Below are positions 1 through 6,988 of a DNA stretch of 41,969 bases, piece by piece. How positions within the stretch are numbered: the first letter of the stretch is position 1; each line of letters starts with the position of its first letter. The notes under the pieces are model-generated. The model searched no databases. It worked only from the letters and a program-made list of their open reading frames with translations, and was not told the origin of the DNA. Source of the DNA: an uncultured Devosia sp. (lineage in GTDB: Bacteria; Pseudomonadota; Alphaproteobacteria; Rhizobiales; Devosiaceae). Where the stretch lies: the NCBI RefSeq assembly GCF_946479885.1, contig NZ_CAMLHM010000035.1, positions 1 through 41,969 of the forward strand, written 5' to 3'. The position numbers and the translations under genes were made by a program.

Positions 1-290
1 GCGGTTCGCTGGTGATGGACGAAGAGCGCCACACCTGCACCTGGAAGGGCCAGCGCGTCACCCTGACCGTCACCGAGTTCCTGATCCTGCAGGCGCTGGC
101 CTTGCGGCCGGGCGTCGTCAAATCGCGCAATGCGCTGATGGATGCCGCCTATGACGACCAAGTCTATGTCGACGATCGCACCATCGACAGCCACATCAAG
201 CGGCTGCGCAAGAAGTTCAAGGCGACCGACGACGATTTCGAGATGATCGAGACGCTCTATGGCGTCGGCTATCGCTTCAAGGAGCAATAA
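1..290 (+). CDS. chvI: ChvI-type response regulator, C-terminal DNA-binding domain (5' partial)
   Basis: This is the last 95 or so residues of an OmpR-family response regulator. The reading frame is open to the left edge, with codons starting at base 3, so the receiver domain lies outside the window. The visible part is a winged helix: a helix around '[11 protein letters not shown]', the recognition-helix region with '[16 protein letters not shown]', and the ending '[13 protein letters not shown]', which is the usual wing of this family. It is followed 9 bases later by a ChvG-type kinase. That pairing identifies it as ChvI (BvrR in Brucella), which controls envelope, acid-stress and host-interaction genes in alphaproteobacteria. 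The assignment rests on the domain and the neighbour. An internal ATG at base 12 is not the true start. Confidence 0.9.
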   Translation, partial: GSLVMDEERHTCTWKGQRVTLTVTEFLILQALALRPGVVKSRNALMDAAYDDQVYVDDRTIDSHIKRLRKKFKATDDDFEMIETLYGVGYRFKEQ

Positions 291-299
291 GCACAGCAA

Positions 300-2156
300 G
301 TGGCCATTCTCGATCCGGAGCTGGAGCCCAATCCCGACGCGAACCAGCAGCGGCGCGCGCCGGGGCTGGATGATCGCCTTGCATTGGGCGAGCGCCCGGG
401 GCCGGACGGGGTCAAGGCGCGCCCTGCCGGACGCACCGCCGCCAATCGCTGGCGGCTGGTGGTCATGCCCTTTGCCAAGGTGGTCGGCGCGGTCGGCCGC
501 TTTCTCGATTTCACGATCTTCTCGAGCCTCACCCGCCGTATCATCGTGCTCAACCTGGCTGGTCTTCTGGTGCTGGTGGTGGGCATTCTCTACCTCAACC
601 AGTGGCGCGCCGGCCTGATCGACGCACGCGTGCAGTCGCTGCGCGTGCAGGGCGAAATCATCGCTGCCGCCATTGCCGCCTCAGCCACCGTCGACAGCGA
701 CGTGATCTCGATCAACCCCGATCGGCTGCTCGAACTGCAGGGCGACGGCACGGTGTCCTCGCTCAGCTATTTCGATCCGTCACTGGAATTCCCCATCAAT
801 CCCGAACGGGTGGCGCCGCTGCTGCGCAACCTCATCACCCCGACGCGCACGCGGGCCCGCATCTATGACCAGGGCGGGCTGATGATTCTGGACAGCGACA
901 ATATCTATGCCCGCGGCGAGGTGATGCGGCAGATCATTGAAACCCAGAAGGGCGGCGGATTTTTCCTCGTCGACTGGTGGAATGCGCTGCTGAGCTGGGT
1001 GCCTGGCGACAATTTCCCCGTCTATCAGGAATATGGCGTCGACGAGGGCAGCCGCTATCCCGAGGTTGCCTCGGCGCTGCAGGGCGCGCCGGCCGATTTC
1101 GTGCGCGTCGATGCGCAGAACCAGCTCGTCGTCTCGGTCGCGGTGCCGGTGCAGCGCCTGCGCGCCGTGGTGGGCGCCATCCTGCTGTCGACCGCGCCGG
1201 GCGATATCGATTCCATCGTGGCGCAGGAACGCTGGGGCATCCTGCGCATCGCCATGATCGCCGCGGCGGTGCAGATCGCCCTGTCGCTGGCGCTGGCCGG
1301 CACCATTGCGGGGCCGATGCGGCGCCTCTCGGCCGCCGCCGAGCGGGTGCAGACGGCCGGCGACGCGCGGGCCGAAATCCCCGATTTTTCCGATCGCCGC
1401 GACGAGATCGGTCACCTCGGTGGGGCGCTGCGCCGCATGACCGACGCGCTCTACAACCGCATCGAGGCGATCGAGCGCTTCGCCGCCGACGTGGCGCATG
1501 AGCTCAAGAATCCCCTGACCTCACTGCGCTCCGCTGTCGAGACGCTGCCGCTGGCCAAGCGCCAGGAAGACAAGGACCGGCTCAACGCCATCATCCAGCA
1601 CGATGTGAAGCGGCTGGACCGGCTGATCACCGACATTTCCAGTGCCAGCCGGCTCGACGCCGAACTGGCCCGCGAAAGCGCCGAGCGTGTCGATGTGGAG
1701 AAGCTGGCCGAGGCCATGGTCTCGATCCAGAAGGACATGGCCCTGGGGCGCGGGGTGACCGTGGAAATGGTCAAGCGCGCCGGCCCGGGCCGCGGCGCCG
1801 CCATCGTCAACGGCCATGAAAGCCGGCTGGCCCAGGTCTTTGCCAACCTCATCGACAATGCCGTGTCGTTTTCGCCCGAGGGCGGTGTGGTGCGCGTGGC
1901 GCTTTCGACCGATCCCGAGCACATCACCGTCACCGTGACCGACGAGGGCCGCGGCATTACCGGCGATGTCGGCAAGATCTTCCAGCGATTCTACACCGAC
2001 CGGCCCGATACCGAGAGCTTCGGCGACCATTCGGGCCTGGGCCTGTCGATCTCCAAGCAGATCGTCGATGCCCATAAGGGCACCATTCGGGCCGGCAATC
2101 GCGATGATCGCTCAGGGGCCGTGTTCACAGTTGTCTTGCCTCGCGCCCGCAAATAG
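300..2156 (+). CDS. chvG: ChvG-type sensor histidine kinase
   Basis: Membrane sensor kinase of 618 residues that would phosphorylate ChvI. After a charged N-terminal tail there is a membrane segment near residues 80-100, a periplasmic sensor region of about 220 residues, a second membrane segment near 320-340, and a HAMP linker. The dimerisation box contains 'VAHELKNPLTS' with the phospho-acceptor at H400. The ATPase domain follows, with the N box 'NLIDNAVSFSPEGG', G1 'VTDEGRGI', F box 'FQRFYTDRP' and G2 'HSGLGLSISKQIV'. The start chosen is the GTG 9 bases after the chvI stop; a later start is possible because the tail before the first membrane helix is long. It is co-directional with chvI and with hprK 9 bases downstream, as in Brucella bvrRS and Sinorhizobium chvIG. 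Confidence 0.93.
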   Translation: MAILDPELEPNPDANQQRRAPGLDDRLALGERPGPDGVKARPAGRTAANRWRLVVMPFAKVVGAVGRFLDFTIFSSLTRRIIVLNLAGLLVLVVGILYLNQWRAGLIDARVQSLRVQGEIIAAAIAASATVDSDVISINPDRLLELQGDGTVSSLSYFDPSLEFPINPERVAPLLRNLITPTRTRARIYDQGGLMILDSDNIYARGEVMRQIIETQKGGGFFLVDWWNALLSWVPGDNFPVYQEYGVDEGSRYPEVASALQGAPADFVRVDAQNQLVVSVAVPVQRLRAVVGAILLSTAPGDIDSIVAQERWGILRIAMIAAAVQIALSLALAGTIAGPMRRLSAAAERVQTAGDARAEIPDFSDRRDEIGHLGGALRRMTDALYNRIEAIERFAADVAHELKNPLTSLRSAVETLPLAKRQEDKDRLNAIIQHDVKRLDRLITDISSASRLDAELARESAERVDVEKLAEAMVSIQKDMALGRGVTVEMVKRAGPGRGAAIVNGHESRLAQVFANLIDNAVSFSPEGGVVRVALSTDPEHITVTVTDEGRGITGDVGKIFQRFYTDRPDTESFGDHSGLGLSISKQIVDAHKGTIRAGNRDDRSGAVFTVVLPRARK

Positions 2157-2165
2157 ATTGGCGCC

Positions 2166-2633
2166 ATGAGCAAGCCTAAAAACGTGCACGGCACGGGTCT
2201 ATTGTTGGGGTCGTCCGGTGTGCTGCTGCGCGGCCCGTCCGGCGCGGGTAAATCAGTTCTCGCCTTGTCGTTGCTGGATCGCTGGGAGGGACGGGGCCTG
2301 CCGGCATTTCTGGTTTCCGACGATCGCGTCGATTTGGTGCAGACCGGGCGCGAGCTCAGCATGCGATCGCCGGAAAACCTGGCGGGGCTGATCGAGCTGC
2401 GCGGGCGCGGCATCGTCAAGCGACCGCACAAGAGCCTGGTGACCTTGCACCTGGTGATCGACCTGGTGCCCGACCTCGCGCGCATGCTCGAGGAAGACGC
2501 CATGGTCACCGAGATATCGGGCACCCGCGTGGCGCGGGCCCCGGTGCCATCGGCTGACGTGGTGAGCCTGGGCCACCAGATGCTGCTGGTCATCGAAGCC
2601 CTGGCCGCGCTCGGCGGCGAGCCGACCCCGTGA
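2166..2633 (+). CDS. hprK: HPr kinase/phosphorylase, short alphaproteobacterial form
   Basis: A 155-residue protein matching only the C-terminal catalytic domain of HprK; the N-terminal domain of the Gram-positive enzyme is absent, as is usual in this class. The Walker A loop GPSGAGKS is at residues 23-30, followed by 'FLVSDDRV', and by the HprK signature region 'GLIELRGRGIVKRP'. The enzyme would phosphorylate and dephosphorylate the regulatory serine of HPr, which is encoded two genes downstream and keeps that serine (S55). It starts 9 bases after chvG and is probably co-transcribed. It is a regulatory phosphotransfer component; no sugar permease is nearby. Confidence 0.93.
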   Translation: MSKPKNVHGTGLLLGSSGVLLRGPSGAGKSVLALSLLDRWEGRGLPAFLVSDDRVDLVQTGRELSMRSPENLAGLIELRGRGIVKRPHKSLVTLHLVIDLVPDLARMLEEDAMVTEISGTRVARAPVPSADVVSLGHQMLLVIEALAALGGEPTP

Positions 2634-2811
2634 CAAAAAACCACTTGAATCGTCGCCCTTCCGGGCCGAAACTGGCTCATGCTCGTCCTACTGGGCCGGG
2701 TTCGCGCCTGCGTCACCGCCTCTTCGGCTGCGATTCGGGCAGGGGGCAGGAATTACTGGAATGCCGTGCGCGCTGCATCGCTGGCGCGGCCCGGCAGGCT
2801 GGGGACGTTGC

Positions 2812-3213
2812 ATGATTGGTCTGGTTCTGGTGACGCACGGCGCGCTTGCCAATGAGTTCAAGTCGGCTCTCGAACACGTTGTGGGGCCGCAGGACTTCTG
2901 CGAGACGATCGCCATCGGTCCCGATGACAATATGGAAAACCGCCGCAACGATATCCTCGCCGCGGTCGACAAGGCCGATGACGGCGACGGCGTCATCATT
3001 CTCACCGACATGTTCGGCGGCACGCCATCCAACCTCGCCATCTCGGTGATGCAGAACCGCAAGGTCGAGGTCATTGCCGGCGTCAACCTGCCCATGCTGG
3101 TCAAGCTGGGCCGCGTGCGCGGCGACATGGCCATCAAGGATGCGGTGAACCTGGCACAGGAAGCCGGCCGGAAATACATCACCGTCGCCAATTCCATCCT
3201 GGGCGCGCAATAG
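2812..3213 (+). CDS. PTS EIIA component, mannose (Man) family
   Basis: A 133-residue EIIA domain. It starts 'MIGLVLVTHGALANEF', with the phospho-accepting histidine at H9. 'TDMFGGTPSNLA' and the later 'GVNLPMLVKLG' are typical of the EIIA-Man fold. The start was set at the ATG at 2812, because the 17 codons upstream in the same frame do not look like this family. The stop overlaps the HPr start by one base. In Hyphomicrobiales this protein belongs to an incomplete PTS that acts in regulation rather than sugar uptake, receiving phosphate from HPr. The 178 bases between hprK and this gene hold no recognisable gene. Confidence 0.92.
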   Translation: MIGLVLVTHGALANEFKSALEHVVGPQDFCETIAIGPDDNMENRRNDILAAVDKADDGDGVIILTDMFGGTPSNLAISVMQNRKVEVIAGVNLPMLVKLGRVRGDMAIKDAVNLAQEAGRKYITVANSILGAQ

Positions 3214-3524
3214 TGGATGGCGCGGCAGGGGGCGGCCGGGCCGTCGCGCAGCAGCTGACCATCGTCAACCGCAAGGGGCTGCATGCCCGTGCCTCGGCCC
3301 GCTTCGTGCGCACCGCCGAGTGTTTTGACGCCACCGTCAACGTCATCAAGGATGGCACCTCGGTCAACGGCAACTCGATCATGGGCCTGATGATGCTGGG
3401 CGCCGGACCGGGCAGCACCATCCTGGTGCAGGCATCGGGCAAGCAGGCGCGCGAAGCGCTCGAGGCGATCGTCGAACTGGTGAACAACGGCTTCGACGAG
3501 GATAGCGACGGCGTAGCGGGGTGA
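3213..3524 (+). CDS. ptsH: HPr phosphocarrier protein
   Basis: A 103-residue HPr. The active-site histidine is H24 in 'RKGLHARAS' and the regulatory serine is S55 in 'NGNSIMGLMML', the target of HprK. It has an N-terminal extension of roughly 12 residues compared with the usual 85-90 residue family, so the GTG start at 3213, which overlaps the EIIA stop by one base, may be slightly early. The one-base overlap before it and the GTGA overlap after it indicate translational coupling with both neighbours. The role is phosphotransfer to EIIA and regulation through Ser phosphorylation. Confidence 0.93.
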   Translation: MDGAAGGGRAVAQQLTIVNRKGLHARASARFVRTAECFDATVNVIKDGTSVNGNSIMGLMMLGAGPGSTILVQASGKQAREALEAIVELVNNGFDEDSDGVAG

Positions 3525-4051
3525 GCGACGCTATCGTGCTGGTAGCGTCCGATCCCGATTGGCCCGCAGCCTACCTGTCGGCGCGCGAGGAGATCGTCGG
3601 GGTCTTGCCCGCCCTGCTGCTCATCGACCATATCGGATCGACCGCCGTGCCCGGGCTGATGTCCAAGCCCGTCATCGACATCATTGTGCTTCTCGCTGAC
3701 ATGGAGCCGGCTCGTGAGGCCATGCCGCAACTGGAGCGGATCGGCTATGAATTCCGTCCCGAGGTATCGAACCCGGCGCGGTTGTTCCTGCGCCGCGTCG
3801 GGTCCGATGGCGTGCGGACCCACCATCTCCATATCCACACCGACCACGACGATGTGCAGCGGCACCTGCTGTTCCGCGACCGGTTACGGGCCGATCAGGC
3901 GACTCGTCGGGATTATGAAGCGCTCAAGCGCTACCTCGCCATTCGCCATGCCGACGACAGGGAGGCCTATGCCAAGGGCAAGGATGACTTCGTCGACGCA
4001 GTGGTGCGCGCGGCGGGCGGAGCGGAACGTCGGCCCTTCTGGAAGGCGTGA
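3521..4051 (+). CDS. GrpB family protein (UPF0157, nucleotidyltransferase fold)
   Basis: A 176-residue member of the GrpB/UPF0157 family. The sequence 'DHIGSTAVPGLMSKPVIDIIV' (positions about 3628-3690) is the hallmark GSTAVPGL-KPxID motif, and 'RTHHLHI' and 'FRDRLRAD' follow, as is normal for the family. The fold is related to nucleotidyltransferases; the substrate is unknown, and a link to CoaE exists only from fusions in other bacteria. The GTG start overlaps the HPr stop (GTGA), so it is translated from the same message, but a functional tie to the PTS genes is not established. Confidence 0.9.
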   Translation: MSDAIVLVASDPDWPAAYLSAREEIVGVLPALLLIDHIGSTAVPGLMSKPVIDIIVLLADMEPAREAMPQLERIGYEFRPEVSNPARLFLRRVGSDGVRTHHLHIHTDHDDVQRHLLFRDRLRADQATRRDYEALKRYLAIRHADDREAYAKGKDDFVDAVVRAAGGAERRPFWKA

Positions 4052-4077
4052 GCCTTTGTCGCCAGGTCTAGTCAGAC

Positions 4078-4284
4078 TTACGAGCGCACCTGTGCCTTGA
4101 GCGCATTGGCGAAGCGATCGATGACCTCGTCATCGATCTGCGCGGCAGGCGCAGGCCGCCAGGCGTAATTGCCCTGGATCTTGCGCTCGCCCTGCGGCCT
4201 GGTTTCGTCAGGCTTGCCCATGGCAAAATAAGCCAGCAATGCCCCGACGCTGACAACCAGGCTCGTTATGACCTGCCAATCCAT
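4078..4284 (-). CDS. Small single-pass membrane protein, unknown function
   Basis: A 68-residue protein starting 'MDWQVITSLVVSVGALLAYFAMG': one N-terminal membrane helix (residues about 4-22), then a short hydrophilic tail ending 'VIDRFANALKAQVRS'. The start was chosen because GGAG lies 7 bases upstream of the ATG; the open frame continues upstream but with arginine-rich, unlikely sequence. It is divergent from the DUF2937 gene, with about 200 bases between them. I do not recognise the family. A tail-anchored or small regulatory membrane protein is possible. Confidence 0.7.
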   Translation of the reverse strand: MDWQVITSLVVSVGALLAYFAMGKPDETRPQGERKIQGNYAWRPAPAAQIDDEVIDRFANALKAQVRS

Positions 4285-4487
4285 TTTCGGTCTCCTTCCG
4301 AGTCCGGCGAACCATAGGCCGCGACGATTGCGGTGACCACGGTAACGTCTTGTTAAGCCTAACTCGTTCAATGCCACCGATTTTTGCCCAAGGCGGCAGG
4401 CCGATATCGATCGGCGGCGGCGTTGCACGTTCCCGTTGCGGAACGACTCCAACTCTCCCACATTGACTGGGCAAGCGGAGGATGTGC

Positions 4488-4994
4488 ATGCGACGCATGA
4501 TTGCCGGAATTGGCGGTGTCGGGCTGGCCGTGATCCTCAGCCAGTTTCCCGAATATGCCCAGCAATATACCCAGCGGCTCGGCGGCGCGGTGGATGAGCT
4601 GCGCGTCATCACCGAGGACTTCGATCGTGCCGCGGTTGCAGGCGGGCTGGGCCGGGCGGAGGCTCTGGAGCGCTACAATGCCTCCAACGACGATTTCCTG
4701 GCCGGACGCGGCACGTCGATGACGGCGACGTTCCAGCGCTACGACCAGCTCAGCACCACGCTGGCGCGCATTGAGGATGCCGGCCCGGTGGAGCGCTTCC
4801 AGTCGCTGCCGGCCTATCTCGACACCGATATCGGCCGCCGGACATTGGAGGCCTACCGGCCCGCCGTTCCCGTCACCATGGAGGGTATCCTTTATGCGGG
4901 CGGCGGCTTCATCCTGGGCTACCTGGTGCTGTCGGGCCTCTGGCGCTTTGTCAGCATGCCCTTCAAGCGCAAGCGCTATGCCGCCTATCGGTAA
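4488..4994 (+). CDS. DUF2937 family membrane protein
   Basis: A 168-residue protein starting 'MRRMIAGIGGVGLAVILSQFPEYAQQYTQRLGGAVDEL'-like, split here as a hydrophobic N-terminal segment followed by the 'FPEYAQQY.QRLGGAVDEL' block characteristic of DUF2937. A second hydrophobic segment lies near residues 130-155 ('GGGFILGYLVLSGLW'), and the C-terminus is basic. Two ATGs are possible. The one at 4488 is preferred because GGAG at 4477-4480 is 7 bases before it, whereas 4482 is too close. The function of the family is unknown; it is an inner-membrane protein with a periplasmic or coiled middle part. Confidence 0.8.
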   Translation: MRRMIAGIGGVGLAVILSQFPEYAQQYTQRLGGAVDELRVITEDFDRAAVAGGLGRAEALERYNASNDDFLAGRGTSMTATFQRYDQLSTTLARIEDAGPVERFQSLPAYLDTDIGRRTLEAYRPAVPVTMEGILYAGGGFILGYLVLSGLWRFVSMPFKRKRYAAYR

Positions 4995-4998
4995 GTAG

Positions 4999-5018
4999 AT
5001 ATAAACATTTCTTTATGT
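4999..5018. promoter_or_regulatory. AT-rich inverted repeat upstream of ahcY, candidate SahR-type operator
   Basis: In a GC-rich stretch, this 20-base AT-rich element reads ATAAA-N6-TTTAT around an imperfect centre, about 75 bases before ahcY. Many proteobacteria control S-adenosylmethionine cycle genes with SahR, an ArsR-family repressor that responds to S-adenosylhomocysteine, and its sites are AT-rich palindromes. The match to an operator is inferred from position and symmetry only. Confidence 0.4.
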
Positions 5019-5091
5019 CCCGTGTTGATCCGCGGCGCGGCCTTGCGTATAGCTTGGGCAACGATCCCCATCATGTTGCCGGAGCTTCCGC

Positions 5092-6495
5092 ATGAGCACC
5101 CAATCGACCGACTACGCGGTCAAGGATATCTCCCTCGCTGCCTATGGCCGCAAGGAAATCGAGATTGCCGAGATCGAAATGCCCGGCCTGATGGCCATCC
5201 GCGAGGAATTCGCCGCCGCCCAGCCGCTCAAGGGCGCGCGCATTGCCGGCTCCCTCCACATGACCATCCAGACCGCCGTGCTGATCGAGACGCTGGTGGC
5301 GCTCGGCGCCCAGGTCCGTTGGGTCAGCTGCAACATCTTCTCGACCCAGGACCATGCCGCTGCCGCCATCGCCGCTGCCGGCATCCCGGTCTTTGCCCAT
5401 AAGGGCGAGACGCTGGAAGAATACTGGGACTTCACCGACCGCATGATGGACTGGGGCAATGGCCTCACCCCCAACATGATCCTCGACGATGGCGGCGACG
5501 CCACCATGTATATCCTCAACGGCGCCAAGGCCGAAAAGGATGTCGCCCTGCTGGGTAAGCCCGGCAACGAGGAAGAAGAAATCTTCCACGCCACCATCAA
5601 GCGCCGTCTCGCCAAGACGCCCGGATTCTTCAGTGCCATCAAGAACGCCATCCGCGGCGTGTCGGAAGAAACCACCACGGGCGTGATGCGCCTCTACCAG
5701 CTCCACGCCAAGGGCGAGCTGCCCTTCCCGGCCATCAACGTCAACGACTCCGTCACCAAGTCCAAGTTCGACAACAAATACGGCACGCGTGAATCGCTGG
5801 TCGACGCCATCCGTCGCGGTACCGACGTGATGTTGGCCGGCAAGGTCGCCGTGGTCTGCGGCTATGGCGACGTGGGCAAGGGCTCGGCTGAGTCGTTGCG
5901 CGGCGCCGGCGCCCGTGTGCTGGTGACCGAAGTCGACCCGATCTGCGCCCTGCAGGCCGCCATGGAAGGCTTCGAGGTGGTGACGCTGGAAGACGCCGCC
6001 CCGCGCGCCGATATCGTGGTCACCGCCACCGGCAATCGCGACGTGCTGACGCTCGACGACATGCGCAATCTCAAGGACATGGCGATCGTCTGCAATATCG
6101 GCCACTTCGACAACGAGATCCAGGTTGCCGCTTTGCGCAACTTCAAGTGGACCAATGTGAAGCCGCAGGTCGACCTGGTCGAAAAACCCGACGGCAAGCG
6201 CCTGATCCTGCTGTCCGAGGGGCGCCTGGTGAACCTGGGCAATGCCACCGGTCACCCGAGCTTCGTGATGTCGGCTTCGTTCTCCAACCAGACGCTGGCC
6301 CAGATCGAACTCTGGACCAATGGCGACAAGCTCGAGAAGAAGGTGCATGTGCTGCCCAAGCATCTCGACGAAAAGGTCGCCGAACTGCACCTGGCCAAGC
6401 TGGGCGCCAAGCTGACCAAGCTGACCAAGGACCAGGCCGACTATATCGGCGTGACGGTCAACGGGCCATTCAAGTCGGGTGAATACCGGTACTGA
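5092..6495 (+). CDS. ahcY: Adenosylhomocysteinase (S-adenosyl-L-homocysteine hydrolase)
   Basis: A 467-residue enzyme of full family length. It reversibly splits S-adenosylhomocysteine into adenosine and homocysteine, clearing the product inhibitor of methyltransferases. The substrate domain has '[17 protein letters not shown]' and '[18 protein letters not shown]'. The NAD-binding Rossmann motif is '[18 protein letters not shown]', and 'NIGHFDNEI' and '[18 protein letters not shown]' follow. The C-terminal '[10 protein letters not shown]' supplies the Lys-Tyr that reach into the neighbouring subunit's NAD site. It is a single-gene unit with a terminator 18 bases after the stop and a candidate operator upstream. 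A conserved Hyphomicrobiales cluster places it near divL and tsaE. Confidence 0.98.
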   Translation: MSTQSTDYAVKDISLAAYGRKEIEIAEIEMPGLMAIREEFAAAQPLKGARIAGSLHMTIQTAVLIETLVALGAQVRWVSCNIFSTQDHAAAAIAAAGIPVFAHKGETLEEYWDFTDRMMDWGNGLTPNMILDDGGDATMYILNGAKAEKDVALLGKPGNEEEEIFHATIKRRLAKTPGFFSAIKNAIRGVSEETTTGVMRLYQLHAKGELPFPAINVNDSVTKSKFDNKYGTRESLVDAIRRGTDVMLAGKVAVVCGYGDVGKGSAESLRGAGARVLVTEVDPICALQAAMEGFEVVTLEDAAPRADIVVTATGNRDVLTLDDMRNLKDMAIVCNIGHFDNEIQVAALRNFKWTNVKPQVDLVEKPDGKRLILLSEGRLVNLGNATGHPSFVMSASFSNQTLAQIELWTNGDKLEKKVHVLPKHLDEKVAELHLAKLGAKLTKLTKDQADYIGVTVNGPFKSGEYRY

Positions 6496-6512
6496 GCTGC
6501 CGAAGTTTGGAG

Positions 6513-6547
6513 ACGCCCGTGGCTTTGGCCGCGGGCGTTTTCTTTTG
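6513..6547 (+). terminator. Rho-independent terminator of ahcY
   Basis: An 11-base stem (6513-6523 with 6528-6538, one G-T type mismatch) closes a TTTG loop and runs into TTTTCTTTT. It begins 18 bases after the ahcY stop. Confidence 0.88.
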
Positions 6548-6563
6548 TCCGGTGCGTGTGGCT

Positions 6564-6687
6564 CACCCCCCCTTGATCCCTCCCCACAAGGGGGAGGGAG
6601 ACGATGGGCCCACGGTCAGAGTCACAATATCCGCCAAGCGCGGAGCGGGCTTCCCTCCCCTTGTGGGGAGGGAGTGAGGGTGGGGGT
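6564..6687. repeat. Intergenic palindromic repeat, G-run family, copy A
   Basis: Two arms in inverted orientation (6564-6600 and 6651-6687) share the core CCCTCCCC-ACAAG-GGGAGGG preceded by a CACCC/TGATC block. Each arm is itself a hairpin. The same element occurs at 9465-9561 and 14772-14908. It lies between ahcY and divL in the gap 6548-6988, which otherwise holds no gene I can support. Confidence 0.8.
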
Positions 6688-6988
6688 GGTTGGCGGTGCG
6701 CGCCGGGGCCGCCGGCGCGATGAACAGGTCGCCAGCCGGGGTTGCTGCTTCGTTCACGGTCAATCCCCGATATCGCTGCTTTGCCCAGAATGCACAGCCA
6801 TTAAGACTCTTTTAGGCGATTCACCGGGCCGGTATGGTCATGGTGATTCGGTTGCTGGGGGACACGCAATCGGTTCGAAGATGGTCGGATTCCCTTGGGA
6901 CTCCGCGTATGGCCACTTTGCTTGAGTTGGGCGTACCGGCTGCCTTGTAGCCGGGCTGGCAACGATGATTTTGACAAGAGGGCAGCGC

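Noticed and set aside
4995..5091. SAM- or SAH-sensing riboswitch before ahcY
   Set aside because: The leader is under 100 bases and I found no pairing pattern that fits a known SAM/SAH riboswitch class.
5071..6390. 439-codon minus-strand open frame opposite ahcY
   Set aside because: Shadow frame of ahcY with no recognisable motif.
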